Shown here one piece after another: positions 17,810 to 26,909 of a stretch of DNA of 64,000 nucleotides (position 1 is its first letter; each line of letters starts with the position of its first letter). Source of the stretch: Pseudomonas sp. (lineage in GTDB: Bacteria; Pseudomonadota; Gammaproteobacteria; Pseudomonadales; Pseudomonadaceae). Under the pieces are notes generated by a model. The model was not told where the DNA came from. It did no database searches and saw only the letters and a program-made list of their open reading frames with translations. The translations under genes and the position numbers were made by a program. The stretch covers positions 1-64,000 of the forward strand of contig NZ_JASLGE010000094.1 in the NCBI RefSeq assembly GCF_030150285.1. The letters are read 5' to 3'.

Positions 17810-18235
17810 ATGGGCCTGCATTTAAAAGAAGGCGATGACGATCTCGCCGAGAACCATGAAATTAACGTCACCCCTTTTATTGACGTGATGCTGGTGCTCT
17901 TGATCATCTTCATGGTGGCTGCCCCGTTGGCCACTGTGGACATCAAGGTTGACCTGCCCGCTTCGACCGCCAAACCGGCGCCTCGGCCTGAGAAACCCGT
18001 GTTTCTCAGCGTCAAGGCTGACCAGCGGCTGTACCTGGGCGAAGAACCGGTCACGGTTGAAGCGCTGGGCCCGACCCTGGATGCCAGGACGCATAACAAC
18101 AAAGACACGACGATCTTCTTCCAGGCCGACAAAGGTGTGGATTACGGTGACTTGATGAGCGTGATGGATGCATTGCGCGCAGCCGGTTATTTGAAGGTGG
18201 GTCTGGTCGGACTTGAGACGGCAGCCAAGAAATGA
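17810..18235 (+). CDS. exbD: TonB-system energiser ExbD
   Basis: A 141-residue partner of ExbB with the one-helix topology of the ExbD/TolR/MotB family. The cytoplasmic N terminus ends in EINVTPFIDVMLVLLIIFMV, in which the aspartate at about residue 25 is the proton-path residue. A periplasmic domain follows, containing the VFLSVKADQRLYLGEEPV segment. The gene lies 6 bases after exbB, and its stop overlaps the tonB start by 4 bases (ATGA), so translation is coupled. Confidence 0.95.
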   Translation: MGLHLKEGDDDLAENHEINVTPFIDVMLVLLIIFMVAAPLATVDIKVDLPASTAKPAPRPEKPVFLSVKADQRLYLGEEPVTVEALGPTLDARTHNNKDTTIFFQADKGVDYGDLMSVMDALRAAGYLKVGLVGLETAAKK

Positions 18236-18978
18236 CCATAGCGCGCCAACAGACGACGCGTTACGGACTCAGCCTGGTCGCGGTGTTGGCTGTCCATGCA
18301 GTGGCGGTGATCCTTGCCCTGCAATGGTCCAACCCGCGGGCTATCGAACTGCCACCGCAAGCGATGATGGTTGACCTGGCACCGATGCCAGCACCGCCAC
18401 CGCCGGCGCCGCCAAAAGTGGTGACACCACCACAACCCCCGGCCCCTGTGGAAGAGTTGCCGATACCCAAGCTGGCCGAAGCGCCCAAGCCGAAGATTGC
18501 GGTTCCGAAACCGGTCAAACCCAAGCAGAAGCCTCAACCGCCCAAGCCTGTGGAAAAACCTGATCCGGTCAAAGAGAAGCCTTCAGAAGAGAAACCCAGC
18601 GACGCGACGCCCACCAAGGCACCGAGCGAAAAGTCTGCAGCACCGGCCCCAGGGCCGTCACCGCAACAGTTGGCGGCTAAAGCCAGTTGGGAAGGCACGC
18701 TGCTGGCTCATTTGGGCAAGTACAAGAAATACCCGCCAGCCGCTCAATCGCGAGGCAAGGAAGGCCTGAACCGTCTGCGCTTCGTCGTCGATGCTGAAGG
18801 CAAGGTGTTGTCCTACGAACTGGTAGGCCGCTCAGGCAACGCGGATCTGGACCGGGCCACCCTGGAAATGATTCGCCGGGCACAACCCTTGCCCAAGCCA
18901 CCGGCTGATATGTTGACCAATGGCAGCATTGAAATCGTTGCACCCTTCGTTTACTCCATTGATAAACGGCGGCGTTAA
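18232..18978 (+). CDS. tonB: Energy transducer TonB
   Basis: Transmits proton-motive force from ExbB/ExbD to outer-membrane TonB-dependent receptors. The 248-residue protein has a short cytoplasmic N terminus, one membrane anchor (about 14-31) ending near ALQW, a long Pro/Lys/Glu-rich spacer (about 45-140) that can span the periplasm, and a TonB C-terminal domain from about 155 with YPPAAQSRGKEG and the final IEIVAPFVYS strand. The Pro-rich spacer and C-terminal domain are both complete. A strong terminator follows the gene. Confidence 0.94.
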   Translation: MTIARQQTTRYGLSLVAVLAVHAVAVILALQWSNPRAIELPPQAMMVDLAPMPAPPPPAPPKVVTPPQPPAPVEELPIPKLAEAPKPKIAVPKPVKPKQKPQPPKPVEKPDPVKEKPSEEKPSDATPTKAPSEKSAAPAPGPSPQQLAAKASWEGTLLAHLGKYKKYPPAAQSRGKEGLNRLRFVVDAEGKVLSYELVGRSGNADLDRATLEMIRRAQPLPKPPADMLTNGSIEIVAPFVYSIDKRRR

Positions 18979-18982
18979 CACC

Positions 18983-19010
18983 AAAAAGGGCACCTCAGGG
19001 TGCCCTTTTT
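18983..19010 (+). terminator. Intrinsic terminator of exbB-exbD-tonB
   Basis: A perfect stem AAAAAGGGCACC/GGTGCCCTTTTT around the loop TCAG, 5 bases after the tonB stop, with T5 at the end. The A5 on the left gives it some activity in the other direction. Confidence 0.93.
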
Positions 19011-19228
19011 GCCTATCGGATCCGTCCTTGTAGTTGCTGCCGAGGGAGGAAGGCTGCGATGCAGGTTGTAGGGCCGCCGTCCGGGGTCGCTTGGTAACCC
19101 CTCGCAGCCTCATGCTGGGTCCGCGACGACAAGGGCTGCTGATTAAACCTTGTGTGGGCATTGTCTGATAACGTGCGTCTATCGATTGCAGCCGTTATGC
19201 TTGGCCCGTCAATACAGGGACGCCCGCT

Positions 19229-20149
19229 ATGACTCTTACCGAATTGCGCTATATCGTTACGCTCGCCCAGGAACAACACTTTGGCCATGCCGCCGAGCGT
19301 TGCCACGTCAGCCAGCCGACGCTGTCGGTGGGCGTGAAGAAACTGGAAGACGAACTCGGTGTGCTGATTTTCGAGCGCAGCAAAAGCGCTGTGCGTCTCA
19401 CTCCTGTGGGTGAAGGCATCGTTGCCCAGGCGCAAAAGGTACTTGAGCAAGCCCAAGGGATCCGCGAGCTGGCTCAGGCCGGCAAGAATCAACTGACCGC
19501 ACCGCTGAAAGTGGGGGCGATTTATACCGTCGGCCCGTACCTTTTCCCTCACCTTATTCCGCAACTGCATCGGGTTGCCCCGCAAATGCCGTTGTATATC
19601 GAAGAAAACTTCACCCACGTGCTGCGCGACAAGCTGCGTAATGGTGAACTGGACGCGATCATCATCGCCTTGCCGTTCCAGGAAGCCGACGTGCTGACCT
19701 TGCCGCTCTACGATGAGCCGTTCTACGTGCTGATGCCGAGTGAGCACCCGTGGAGTAAAAAAGAAACTATCGACGCCAGCCTGCTCAACGACAAGAGCCT
19801 GCTGTTGCTGGGAGAAGGTCACTGCTTCCGCGACCAGGTGCTGGAGGCGTGCCCTACCCTGACCAAAGGCAGTGATGGTGCCAAGCACACCACGGTGGAA
19901 TCCAGCTCCCTGGAAACCATCCGCCACATGGTCGCCTCGGGCCTGGGCATTTCGATCCTGCCGTTGTCGGCTGTCGACAGCCATCACTATGCGCCGGGCA
20001 TTCTGGCCGTTCGCCCGCTCACCCCGCCAGTGCCGTTTCGTACGGTGGCCATTGCCTGGCGCGCCAGTTTCCCACGGCCCAAGGCGATTGAAATCCTCGC
20101 GGACTCTATCCGCCTGTGCTCGGTGGCTAAACCGCCGGCGGCGAAGTAA
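19229..20149 (+). CDS. oxyR: Hydrogen peroxide-sensing LysR-type regulator OxyR
   Basis: Activates catalase, alkyl hydroperoxide reductase and other peroxide defences when oxidised. The 306-residue protein has the LysR helix-turn-helix at about 18-37 (HAAERCHVSQPTLSVGVKKL) and a substrate-binding domain from about 92. The redox pair is intact: Cys199 in GHCF and Cys208 in EACP, the same numbering as E. coli OxyR. ATG 19229 gives the family N terminus MTLTELRYIV. recG starts 9 bases after the stop, so the two are probably co-transcribed, a conserved arrangement in pseudomonads. Confidence 0.96.
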   Translation: MTLTELRYIVTLAQEQHFGHAAERCHVSQPTLSVGVKKLEDELGVLIFERSKSAVRLTPVGEGIVAQAQKVLEQAQGIRELAQAGKNQLTAPLKVGAIYTVGPYLFPHLIPQLHRVAPQMPLYIEENFTHVLRDKLRNGELDAIIIALPFQEADVLTLPLYDEPFYVLMPSEHPWSKKETIDASLLNDKSLLLLGEGHCFRDQVLEACPTLTKGSDGAKHTTVESSSLETIRHMVASGLGISILPLSAVDSHHYAPGILAVRPLTPPVPFRTVAIAWRASFPRPKAIEILADSIRLCSVAKPPAAK

Positions 20150-20157
20150 GCCTGCCG

Positions 20158-22233
20158 ATGACCGAGTTGTCGAAGGTGTCGGTCACTGCGCTCAAGGGCG
20201 TGGGCGAAGCCATGGCCGAGAAACTGGCCAAGGTGGGGTTGGAAACCGTACAGGATGTGCTCTTTCACCTGCCGTTGCGCTATCAGGACCGCACCCGTGT
20301 GGTGCCGATTGGCGCGCTGCGCCCAGGCCAGGATGCCGTGGTCGAAGGCCGGGTGATTGGCGTCGATGTTGTCATGGGCAAGCGCCGCAGCCTGCTGGTA
20401 CGCATCAACGATGGTACCGGCGGCTTGAGCCTGCGTTTCTACCACTTCAGCAATGCGCAAAAAGAAAGCCTTAAACGAGGCACTGAAGTGCGCTGCTATG
20501 GCGAAGCGCGGCCCGGTGCTTCAGGGCTGGAGATTTATCATCCGGAATACCGTGCTATCACCGGCGATGAGCCGCCCCCGATCGACACGACCCTGACGCC
20601 GATTTACCCCACCACCGAAGGCCTGACCCAACAACGCTTGCGCCAGCTCAGCCAGCAAAGCCTGGCGATGCTGGGCCCGCGCAGTCTGCCGGATTGGTTG
20701 CCCGCAGAACTGGCCAAAGAGCATCAATTGGCACCTTTGGATGAAGCCATCCGCTATTTGCATCAGCCGCCCGCCGATGCGGATGTGGAAGAGCTCGCGC
20801 TGGGTCATCACTGGGCGCAACATCGCTTGGCATTCGAAGAGCTGTTGACGCATCAGTTGTCGCAACAACGACTGCGCGAGAGCCTCCGTTCCCAACGCGC
20901 GCCCGCCCTGGCCTTGGCCCGCCAGTTGCCCAAACAGTTCCTAGCCAACCTGGGCTTCCCCCCCACCGGGGCGCAAGTACGGGTCGGCAACGAAGTGGCC
21001 TACGACCTCAGCCAGCCGGAACCCATGCTGCGCTTGATCCAGGGGGATGTGGGCGCGGGCAAGACCGTAGTGGCCGCTTTAGCCGCTTTGCAAGCGCTGG
21101 AGGCCGGTTACCAGGTGGCGCTGATGGCCCCGACCGAGATCCTGGCGGAACAACACTTCATCAACTTCAAGCGCTGGCTGGAACCGTTGGGGCTTGAAGT
21201 GGCCTGGCTGGCGGGCAAGCTCAAGGGCAAGGCGCGAGTGGCGGCGCTTGAGCACATCGCCGACGGTGCGCCCATGGTCGTCGGCACCCATGCCCTGTTC
21301 CAGGAACACGTGCAGTTCAAGAACCTGGCGCTGGTGATCATCGATGAGCAGCACCGTTTTGGCGTTCAGCAGCGTCTGGCCTTGCGTAACAAAGGCGTGG
21401 GCGGCGTGATGTGCCCACACCAGTTGATCATGACCGCCACGCCGATTCCGCGCACGCTGGCCATGAGCGCTTATGCCGACCTGGACACCTCGATCCTCGA
21501 TGAGTTGCCGCCGGGGCGCACGCCGGTCAATACCGTGCTGGTGGTCGACACGCGCCGCGTCGAAGTGATTGAGCGCGTGCGCGCGGCCTGCGCCGAAGGC
21601 CGACAGGCCTATTGGGTGTGCACGCTGATTGAAGAATCTGAAGAGATGACCTGTCAGGCGGCTGAAACTACATTCGAAGACCTGTCCAGTGCGCTGGGTG
21701 AGTTGCGCGTAGGCTTGATCCACGGGCGCATGAAGGCGGCTGAAAAGGCGCAGGTCATGGCCTGCTTCAAGGCGGGTGAGTTGCAGTTGCTGGTGGCGAC
21801 GACGGTCATCGAAGTGGGCGTCGACGTGCCGAATGCCAGTTTGATGATTATTGAAAACCCAGAGCGCCTGGGCTTGTCCCAGTTGCATCAATTGCGTGGG
21901 CGTGTCGGTCGGGGCAGTGCCGTTAGCCATTGTGTGCTGTTGTATCACCCGCCGCTGTCGCAAGTCGGTCGTCAGCGCCTGGGCATCATGCGTGAGACCA
22001 ACGACGGCTTTGTCATCGCTGAAAAAGACCTTGAACTACGCGGCCCGGGCGAAATGCTGGGCACGCGGCAAACCGGTCTGTTGCAATTCAAGGTCGCGGA
22101 CCTGATGCGTGACGCCGACTTGCTTCCTGCCGTGCGTGACGCAGCGCTGACCCTGATTGAGCGTTGGCCGGCCCATGTCAGCCCTTTGCTTGATCGTTGG
22201 CTGCGCCATGGTCAGCAATACGGGCAGGTATAA
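20158..22233 (+). CDS. recG: ATP-dependent DNA helicase RecG
   Basis: Branch-migration helicase that remodels stalled forks and Holliday junctions. The 691-residue protein is full length, with the N-terminal wedge/OB domain (to about 160) and the superfamily 2 motor. Walker A GDVGAGKT is near 298, the DEQH box (IIDEQHRFG) near 396, TATPIPRTLA near 424, and the C-terminal motifs ATTVIEVGVDVPNA and QLRGRVGRG are present, followed by the TRG-type region. ATG 20158 lies just after oxyR. The next gene begins 70 bases downstream. Confidence 0.97.
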   Translation: MTELSKVSVTALKGVGEAMAEKLAKVGLETVQDVLFHLPLRYQDRTRVVPIGALRPGQDAVVEGRVIGVDVVMGKRRSLLVRINDGTGGLSLRFYHFSNAQKESLKRGTEVRCYGEARPGASGLEIYHPEYRAITGDEPPPIDTTLTPIYPTTEGLTQQRLRQLSQQSLAMLGPRSLPDWLPAELAKEHQLAPLDEAIRYLHQPPADADVEELALGHHWAQHRLAFEELLTHQLSQQRLRESLRSQRAPALALARQLPKQFLANLGFPPTGAQVRVGNEVAYDLSQPEPMLRLIQGDVGAGKTVVAALAALQALEAGYQVALMAPTEILAEQHFINFKRWLEPLGLEVAWLAGKLKGKARVAALEHIADGAPMVVGTHALFQEHVQFKNLALVIIDEQHRFGVQQRLALRNKGVGGVMCPHQLIMTATPIPRTLAMSAYADLDTSILDELPPGRTPVNTVLVVDTRRVEVIERVRAACAEGRQAYWVCTLIEESEEMTCQAAETTFEDLSSALGELRVGLIHGRMKAAEKAQVMACFKAGELQLLVATTVIEVGVDVPNASLMIIENPERLGLSQLHQLRGRVGRGSAVSHCVLLYHPPLSQVGRQRLGIMRETNDGFVIAEKDLELRGPGEMLGTRQTGLLQFKVADLMRDADLLPAVRDAALTLIERWPAHVSPLLDRWLRHGQQYGQV

Positions 22234-22303
22234 AAGACCGTTCAGTAAATTGAACTGCGGCCGATCAAGTAGCCGGTTATCCAATTTGAGTTGCAGGAAT
22301 CGA

Positions 22304-23713
22304 ATGCAGAGCATGAACGAAGTCTCCCGCGCCCCAACCGTTCCCGATACGCCTCCCGCTGTGCAGCGCCTGCTCGATGAGTGGGCGATTCCCTACGCCA
22401 AGGTTGTTGATCATCCTGCACTTGATCCGGCCAGCAAAGTGCAGGCGGTGTTGCTGGATGACGCCGTAGGCGTCTTGATGGTGCTGTTTGCGCAAAGCCA
22501 TTTGCTTGACCTCAACCGCTTGGCTGACTTGATTGGGCGTCGCATGACGGCAGTGGTGCCCGAGCGCCTGCAGCGTCAGCTCGACCGGCATGCACTGCGC
22601 CAGTTGCCCGGCCTACCGTTGCTCAGCGGCGCGTCCTGCCTCTACGAAGAGCAACTGATGTTACAGCCGCAGTTGTTGATCAGTTCAGGAGAGCCGGGGC
22701 TGCTGCTGGGCATCGCCCGCGAAGACTTCAAACGTGTGTTGCGCAACGCTTCGGCGGGCCGCTTTGCAGAGCCGCTGGACGCGATCAGGCTCAGCGGTGC
22801 CGGCCCGGATGACGACGGTGCGGCCATTACACAAGCCGTTCAGGTGTTTACGGCGCGGCGTATCCAGCAACGGCTTGAAGCCACCATCGAGATCCCGCCG
22901 CTGGCCGAGAGCGTGCGCAAGATCATGCGTTTGCGGGTGGACCCCGACGTGTCTATTGATGAGATCACCAGTGTTGTCGAAATCGACCCGGCCTTGGCAG
23001 CGCAAGTCATGAGCTGGGCGTCGTCTTCGTACTACGCTTCGCCGACCAAAATCCGTTCGGTCGAAGATGCCATTGTGCGTGTGCTGGGGGCTGATCTGGT
23101 CATTAACCTGGCGTTGAGTCTGTCGTTAGGCAAAACCTTGAGCCTGCCCAAGGATCACCCGCAATCAAGCGCGCCTTACTGGCAGCAGTCGATTTACACC
23201 GCCGCCGTGATTGAAGGCCTGACCCGTGCCATGCCGCTTGCGAAACGGCCAGAAGCCGGCCTGACGTACTTGGCCGGTTTGCTGCACAATTTTGGCTACT
23301 TGCTGTTGGCCCACGTGTTTCCGCCGCACTTCTCGCTGATTTGCCGCCACCTGGAAGTCAACCCGCATGTGAGTCACTGCCTGATCGAGCAGCATTTGTT
23401 GGGTATCAGCCGCGAACAAATGGGAGCCTGGCTGATGCGGTATTGGGGCATGCCGGATGAACTGGTCAGCGCGTTGCGTTTCCAGCATGACTCGACGTAC
23501 ACCGGCACCCATGCTGAATACCCGAACCTGGTGTGCGTGGCGCTGGAGTTGTTGCGCAGCCGCGGGATCGGCCACGGCGCGAGTAGCCCGGTGCCTGATG
23601 CGCTGCTTGAGCGGCTAGGCGTGACACGTGCCAAAGCAGAAGATGCCGTCAATAAAGTGCTCGAGGCTGAACTGCTGCTGCGTGAACTGACACATCAGTT
23701 CAGCCCGGCGTGA
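22304..23713 (+). CDS. YbaK-like/HDOD domain signalling protein
   Basis: A 469-residue protein with two parts. Residues about 10-150 resemble the aminoacyl-tRNA deacylase (YbaK/ProX) fold, beginning LLDEWAIPYAKVVDHPAL. Residues about 190-400 form an HDOD domain (IPPLAESVRKIMRLRVDPD, DLVINLALSLSLG), a degenerate HD fold found in signalling proteins. I chose ATG 22304 because AGGA lies 5 bases upstream; the open frame extends further upstream into recG without conservation. The P. aeruginosa counterpart lies in the same oxyR-recG context. HDOD proteins often act in cyclic-di-GMP or stress signalling, but the partner is unknown. Confidence 0.87.
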   Translation: MQSMNEVSRAPTVPDTPPAVQRLLDEWAIPYAKVVDHPALDPASKVQAVLLDDAVGVLMVLFAQSHLLDLNRLADLIGRRMTAVVPERLQRQLDRHALRQLPGLPLLSGASCLYEEQLMLQPQLLISSGEPGLLLGIAREDFKRVLRNASAGRFAEPLDAIRLSGAGPDDDGAAITQAVQVFTARRIQQRLEATIEIPPLAESVRKIMRLRVDPDVSIDEITSVVEIDPALAAQVMSWASSSYYASPTKIRSVEDAIVRVLGADLVINLALSLSLGKTLSLPKDHPQSSAPYWQQSIYTAAVIEGLTRAMPLAKRPEAGLTYLAGLLHNFGYLLLAHVFPPHFSLICRHLEVNPHVSHCLIEQHLLGISREQMGAWLMRYWGMPDELVSALRFQHDSTYTGTHAEYPNLVCVALELLRSRGIGHGASSPVPDALLERLGVTRAKAEDAVNKVLEAELLLRELTHQFSPA

Positions 23714-23723
23714 ATCCATAAGA

Positions 23724-23743
23724 AGCCCCTGTCGCAAGGGGCT
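23724..23743. terminator. Short convergent hairpin
   Basis: An AGCCCCT/AGGGGCT stem with a 6-base loop lies between two converging genes, with CTT on one side and TTCTT on the other. It is a plausible weak bidirectional terminator. Confidence 0.5.
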
Positions 23744-23750
23744 CTTGGCC

Positions 23751-24137
23751 TTACGCTTTCGGCTTTTTACGCGGTTTGAGGTACTTGGTCAGGCCCTGGA
23801 ACCAGATCACCAGCGCGGGATTGCCCTTGATCTGAATCGATTTGTCTTGAATCCCGGTCATAAATGCCAGTTGCTTGTTCTTCGCTTGCAACGTGTCGAA
23901 ACCGTAGGCGGCGTCTTTAAAGGCAATGGCGAAGGCCGGCTCCGGGTAGAGGCCCGAATGGCTGGTGATACGCTGGTCTTTCACTTTGAAGTGACGGGCG
24001 ACGGTGCCGTCCAGGGTTTGCAGTTGGAAAACCAGGTCTTTGTCGACCAATTGCTGCGCAAACGCCGGGTTTTTTCGGCTGGCCTTGCCCATCAAGTAGC
24101 CTAGCATCCAGAGCAGGAAGCGAAATTTCATGTACAC
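23751..24137 (-). CDS. Conserved small protein, SCP2-like
   Basis: A 128-residue protein of the kind found beside the HU gene in Pseudomonas. Its N terminus (MKFRFLLWMLGYLMG) is hydrophobic, followed by a beta/alpha domain with features of the SCP2 sterol-carrier fold: VFQLQTLDGTVARHFKVKD and ALVIWFQGLTKYLKP at the end. The frame starts at ATG 24137, but an ATG two codons later is equally likely. The C terminus is strongly basic (PRKKPKA). A lipid or ubiquinone-related role is known for some SCP2 proteins; here the function is not established. Confidence 0.7.
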   Translation of the reverse strand: MYMKFRFLLWMLGYLMGKASRKNPAFAQQLVDKDLVFQLQTLDGTVARHFKVKDQRITSHSGLYPEPAFAIAFKDAAYGFDTLQAKNKQLAFMTGIQDKSIQIKGNPALVIWFQGLTKYLKPRKKPKA

Positions 24138-24325
24138 GGCCTCGGGGAATAAATGAATGGCCGGCGAAGTTTAACGATTTGAAAAAAGAACGCTACAGAT
24201 CTGTAGCGATAGGCGTAGATGGACGGCTTTTTGCCACTTATGGCCGCATAATTGGCCTTGTCATCGTAAAGAATGGGCGTGTTGCCCATTCTTCAAAGCC
24301 CTGCAGGCAGTGGCCGGTCACGATA

Positions 24326-24601
24326 TTAAGGATTGACGCTGTCTTTAAGGAACTTGCCCGGCTTGAATGCCACGGTGTTGCTGGCCTTGATCTTGACCGG
24401 CTCACCGGTTTGCGGGTTTTGCCCGGTACGCGCCCCACGGTGGCGTTGAATGAAGGTACCGAAACCGACCAGCGTGACGCTGTCTTTACGGTGCAGGGCA
24501 TTGGTGATTTCTTCGAGCACTGTATTAAGCACGCGGCTGGCTTGCTCTTTGGTGAGGTCAGCTTTTTCAGCAATGGCCGCGGCGAGATCTGGTTTACGCA
24601 T
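24326..24601 (-). CDS. HU family DNA-binding protein
   Basis: A 91-residue nucleoid protein of the HU/IHF family that bends DNA non-specifically. It shows the dimerisation helices (LAAAIAEKADLTKEQASRVL) and the beta-arm signature GFGTFIQRHRGARTGQNPQTGEPVKI ending VAFKPGKFLKD; the proline that intercalates DNA lies in NPQTG. Pseudomonas carry several HU paralogues (HupA, HupB, HupN); this copy beside the rubredoxin reductase is probably the HupN type, but I cannot prove that from sequence. No nearby co-transcribed gene is evident. Confidence 0.93.
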   Translation of the reverse strand: MRKPDLAAAIAEKADLTKEQASRVLNTVLEEITNALHRKDSVTLVGFGTFIQRHRGARTGQNPQTGEPVKIKASNTVAFKPGKFLKDSVNP

Positions 24602-24790
24602 AGGTGAAGCCTCTTTGACGGTTTTTTGTTGTTATGTCCGTGCTGCTCTCTGTGGAGCAGCGCTAAGGCACCGCAGGCTCTAAACTGCGGCAGACCGGTG
24701 TGAGAATGGCACGGGGCCAAAGCCTGCGCCAGTCTCTGCGGGGGCTTTGTTGAGGCAGGGCAATGCCAAGTATGACAAAAGCTAGGGCAT

Positions 24791-25939
24791 TTACGCCAAA
24801 AGTGCTGGTAGCGCTTTGTTCAGCGCCAGTTTCTCGCGAACGGCCTCGCCCGTCAGGGCATAACCCAGCAGCTTGCCGTCGGCGTCCCGGCACAGGGCTT
24901 TGATGTCTGCACCATGGCCTTCCACCTGCCATTGGCCTTCGTAGCCGCGCGGCACGGGTGACACCACCACCGGGCATACGGGCGTTTTAACCGTAATTGG
25001 CATCGGCCCGTAGCTGACAGCGGTGGGTTTGCCGGCCAGGGTTTGTGCCAGTGCTCGCGCGCTGCTCATCAGGGGCATCACGTACAGCAGGTTCAACCCG
25101 TCTACTTCAGCGCAGTCACCCAGGGCGTAAATATTGTCATGGGAGGTTTTGAGGGTGCGATCGACCTCAATCCCCCGGTTGATGCGGATGCCGGCAGCGG
25201 CAGCCAGGTCGGTGCGCGGGCGCAGGCCAATGGCCGAGACCACGACATCACAGGCGATCACGCTGGCGTCAGACAAATGGGCTTCGAGCCCTGTGTCTGT
25301 TCGGTGCAAGCGCGTCAATACCGGGCCCAGATGAAACCGCGCGCCCAAGCCTTCCAGGCCGTCCTGCACCGCGGCAGCAGCAGCGGGTGGCAGCAGCGTC
25401 GGCATGACTTGCTCGCACGGTGCCACCAGGTCGACCTCGTAGCCGCCGGCGATCAGGTCATTGGCGAACTCACAGCCGATCAGCCCGGCCCCGAGTATCA
25501 ACACACGACGTTTGCCGGCGGCAGCAGCCCGGAAGCGGGCATAGTCTTGAAGGTCATTGATCGGGTAAATGGCGTCCTGTGCATCGCCTTGCACCGGCAT
25601 CTGTACCGTTTGCGCGCCCCACGCCAGAATCAGGTCGCGGTACGGCACCGCTTCTTCACCGATCCACACGTGCTTGTGGCCCGGGTCAATCCCGCTGATA
25701 CGGGTGTGAGTGCGCACCTGGGCCTTGAGTTGATCGGCCATGGCACCCGGCATCGCCATGCTCAGTTCATCGGCCTGCTTGTTCTTGCCAAAACCGGTGG
25801 ACAGCATGGGCTTGGAGTAGGAGCGCCCGTCATCGGCGGTGATCAACAGCAACGGGGTGTCGCTGTCCAGCTTGCGAAACTCCCGGGCCAGGTTATAGCC
25901 AGCCAGGCCGGTGCCGATGATCACGACGGGTGCGCTCAT
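24791..25939 (-). CDS. Rubredoxin-NAD(P)+ reductase
   Basis: FAD-dependent pyridine nucleotide-disulphide-type reductase that passes electrons from NAD(P)H to rubredoxin, typically for alkane hydroxylase or oxidative stress defence. The 382-residue protein has the FAD Rossmann motif VVIIGTGLAGYN at 4-15, the NAD motif VLILGAGLIGCEFA near 145-158, and the YALGDCAE FAD segment near 275. I chose ATG 25939 because GGAG lies just upstream; a TTG four codons earlier is open but less likely. The rubredoxin gene begins the same short operon 35 bases upstream. Confidence 0.92.
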   Translation of the reverse strand: MSAPVVIIGTGLAGYNLAREFRKLDSDTPLLLITADDGRSYSKPMLSTGFGKNKQADELSMAMPGAMADQLKAQVRTHTRISGIDPGHKHVWIGEEAVPYRDLILAWGAQTVQMPVQGDAQDAIYPINDLQDYARFRAAAAGKRRVLILGAGLIGCEFANDLIAGGYEVDLVAPCEQVMPTLLPPAAAAAVQDGLEGLGARFHLGPVLTRLHRTDTGLEAHLSDASVIACDVVVSAIGLRPRTDLAAAAGIRINRGIEVDRTLKTSHDNIYALGDCAEVDGLNLLYVMPLMSSARALAQTLAGKPTAVSYGPMPITVKTPVCPVVVSPVPRGYEGQWQVEGHGADIKALCRDADGKLLGYALTGEAVREKLALNKALPALLA

Positions 25940-25974
25940 TTCAATCTCCAACGGGGTGAGTGGTTAAAAAACGA

Positions 25975-26142
25975 TCAGTTGATTTCGATCATCTCGAAAT
26001 CCATTTTGCCGACGCCGCAGTCCGGGCACAGCCAGTCTTCTGGCACGTCCTGCCACAGCGTACCGGGGGCAATGCCGTCATCCGGCCAGCCGTCGGCTTC
26101 GTTGTAAATCAGTCCACACACAATGCATTGCCATTTTTTCAC
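25975..26142 (-). CDS. rubA: Rubredoxin
   Basis: A 55-residue iron-sulphur electron carrier, easily missed because of its size. It starts at GTG 26142, with a GAGGAAG ribosome site about 9 bases upstream, and reads MKKWQCIVCGLIYNEA through to a TGA at 25975-25977. Both CxxCG knuckles that bind the single iron are intact: CIVCG near residues 6-10 and CPDCG near 39-43, with the typical DGW and EDWLCPDC surroundings. The next gene encodes its reductase. P. aeruginosa has two rubredoxins in tandem here (RubA1 and RubA2); only one is present in this window. Confidence 0.95.
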   Translation of the reverse strand: MKKWQCIVCGLIYNEADGWPDDGIAPGTLWQDVPEDWLCPDCGVGKMDFEMIEIN

Positions 26143-26345
26143 GGGGTTACTTCCTCAGGTTCAGGTCGATACAAGGCCACAGGCGTTTTAAGGTCTGCCG
26201 GGTCGCTCGTTGAATTTCAGGGCGTTTTGTACGGATCCGCGTCGGCAGATGCAAGTGCGATTGCAGCCGGCGCGCCCTAGGCCGCGCATACGATGACCAG
26301 CATGATAAGCTCGCGGGCCTCAATGGTTGCCAATTATGACCTACC

Positions 26346-26909
26346 GTGCCGCACATAACGTCTCCGCTGATCTCCCCTGTCTGGCTTGAACAACGCCGCC
26401 TGGCGGCCTTGCCCCCGGCCCAAACCCTCGACTGGCTATTCGATGAAGGCTCACTCACTCGACGTCTTACAGCACTTTCAGAAGGTGCCTTCAGTGTTTT
26501 GCCACTTTTTGAAGGTTGGCAGCCGCTGCGCCCGGATGAATGTGCCGGGCTTGAATTGCCCGATGCCAGCGTGGGTTGGGTGCGTGAAGTGCATCTGTGC
26601 GGGCATGGGCAGCCGTGGGTGTTTGCCCGCAGCGTTGCCGCCAAAAGCTCGCTGGAGGGTGGCGGGCTGAACATGGATGAACTGGGCACTCGCTCTTTGG
26701 GTGAACTGCTGTTCAGTGATCACGCTTTCGAGCGCGGTGAATTGCAGGTGTGCCACTACCCGAGCGCTGCATTGCCGCTTGCTGACCGAGCCGACAACCT
26801 GTGGGCCCGCCGCTCATGTTTTGTGCGCGGCGCGCTGAGTGTGCTGGTGGCTGAAGTCTTTTTGCCCAACCTGTGGGTTGCTTTGAGCACCCGGTCGGAG
26901 AACACCTGA
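26346..26909 (+). CDS. ubiC: Chorismate pyruvate-lyase
   Basis: Converts chorismate to 4-hydroxybenzoate and pyruvate, the first step of ubiquinone synthesis. The 187-residue product shows the UbiC pattern: WLFDEGSLTRRL near 30-41, REVHLCGHGQPWVFARSV near 80-97 with the substrate-binding arginine, and LGELLFSDHAFERG near 118-131. The start is uncertain: GTG 26346 gives a normal length, but no strong ribosome site is visible, and the nearby ATG at 26336 is in another frame. Its stop overlaps the ubiA start by one base (TGATG), so the two are coupled. Confidence 0.9.
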   Translation: MPHITSPLISPVWLEQRRLAALPPAQTLDWLFDEGSLTRRLTALSEGAFSVLPLFEGWQPLRPDECAGLELPDASVGWVREVHLCGHGQPWVFARSVAAKSSLEGGGLNMDELGTRSLGELLFSDHAFERGELQVCHYPSAALPLADRADNLWARRSCFVRGALSVLVAEVFLPNLWVALSTRSENT

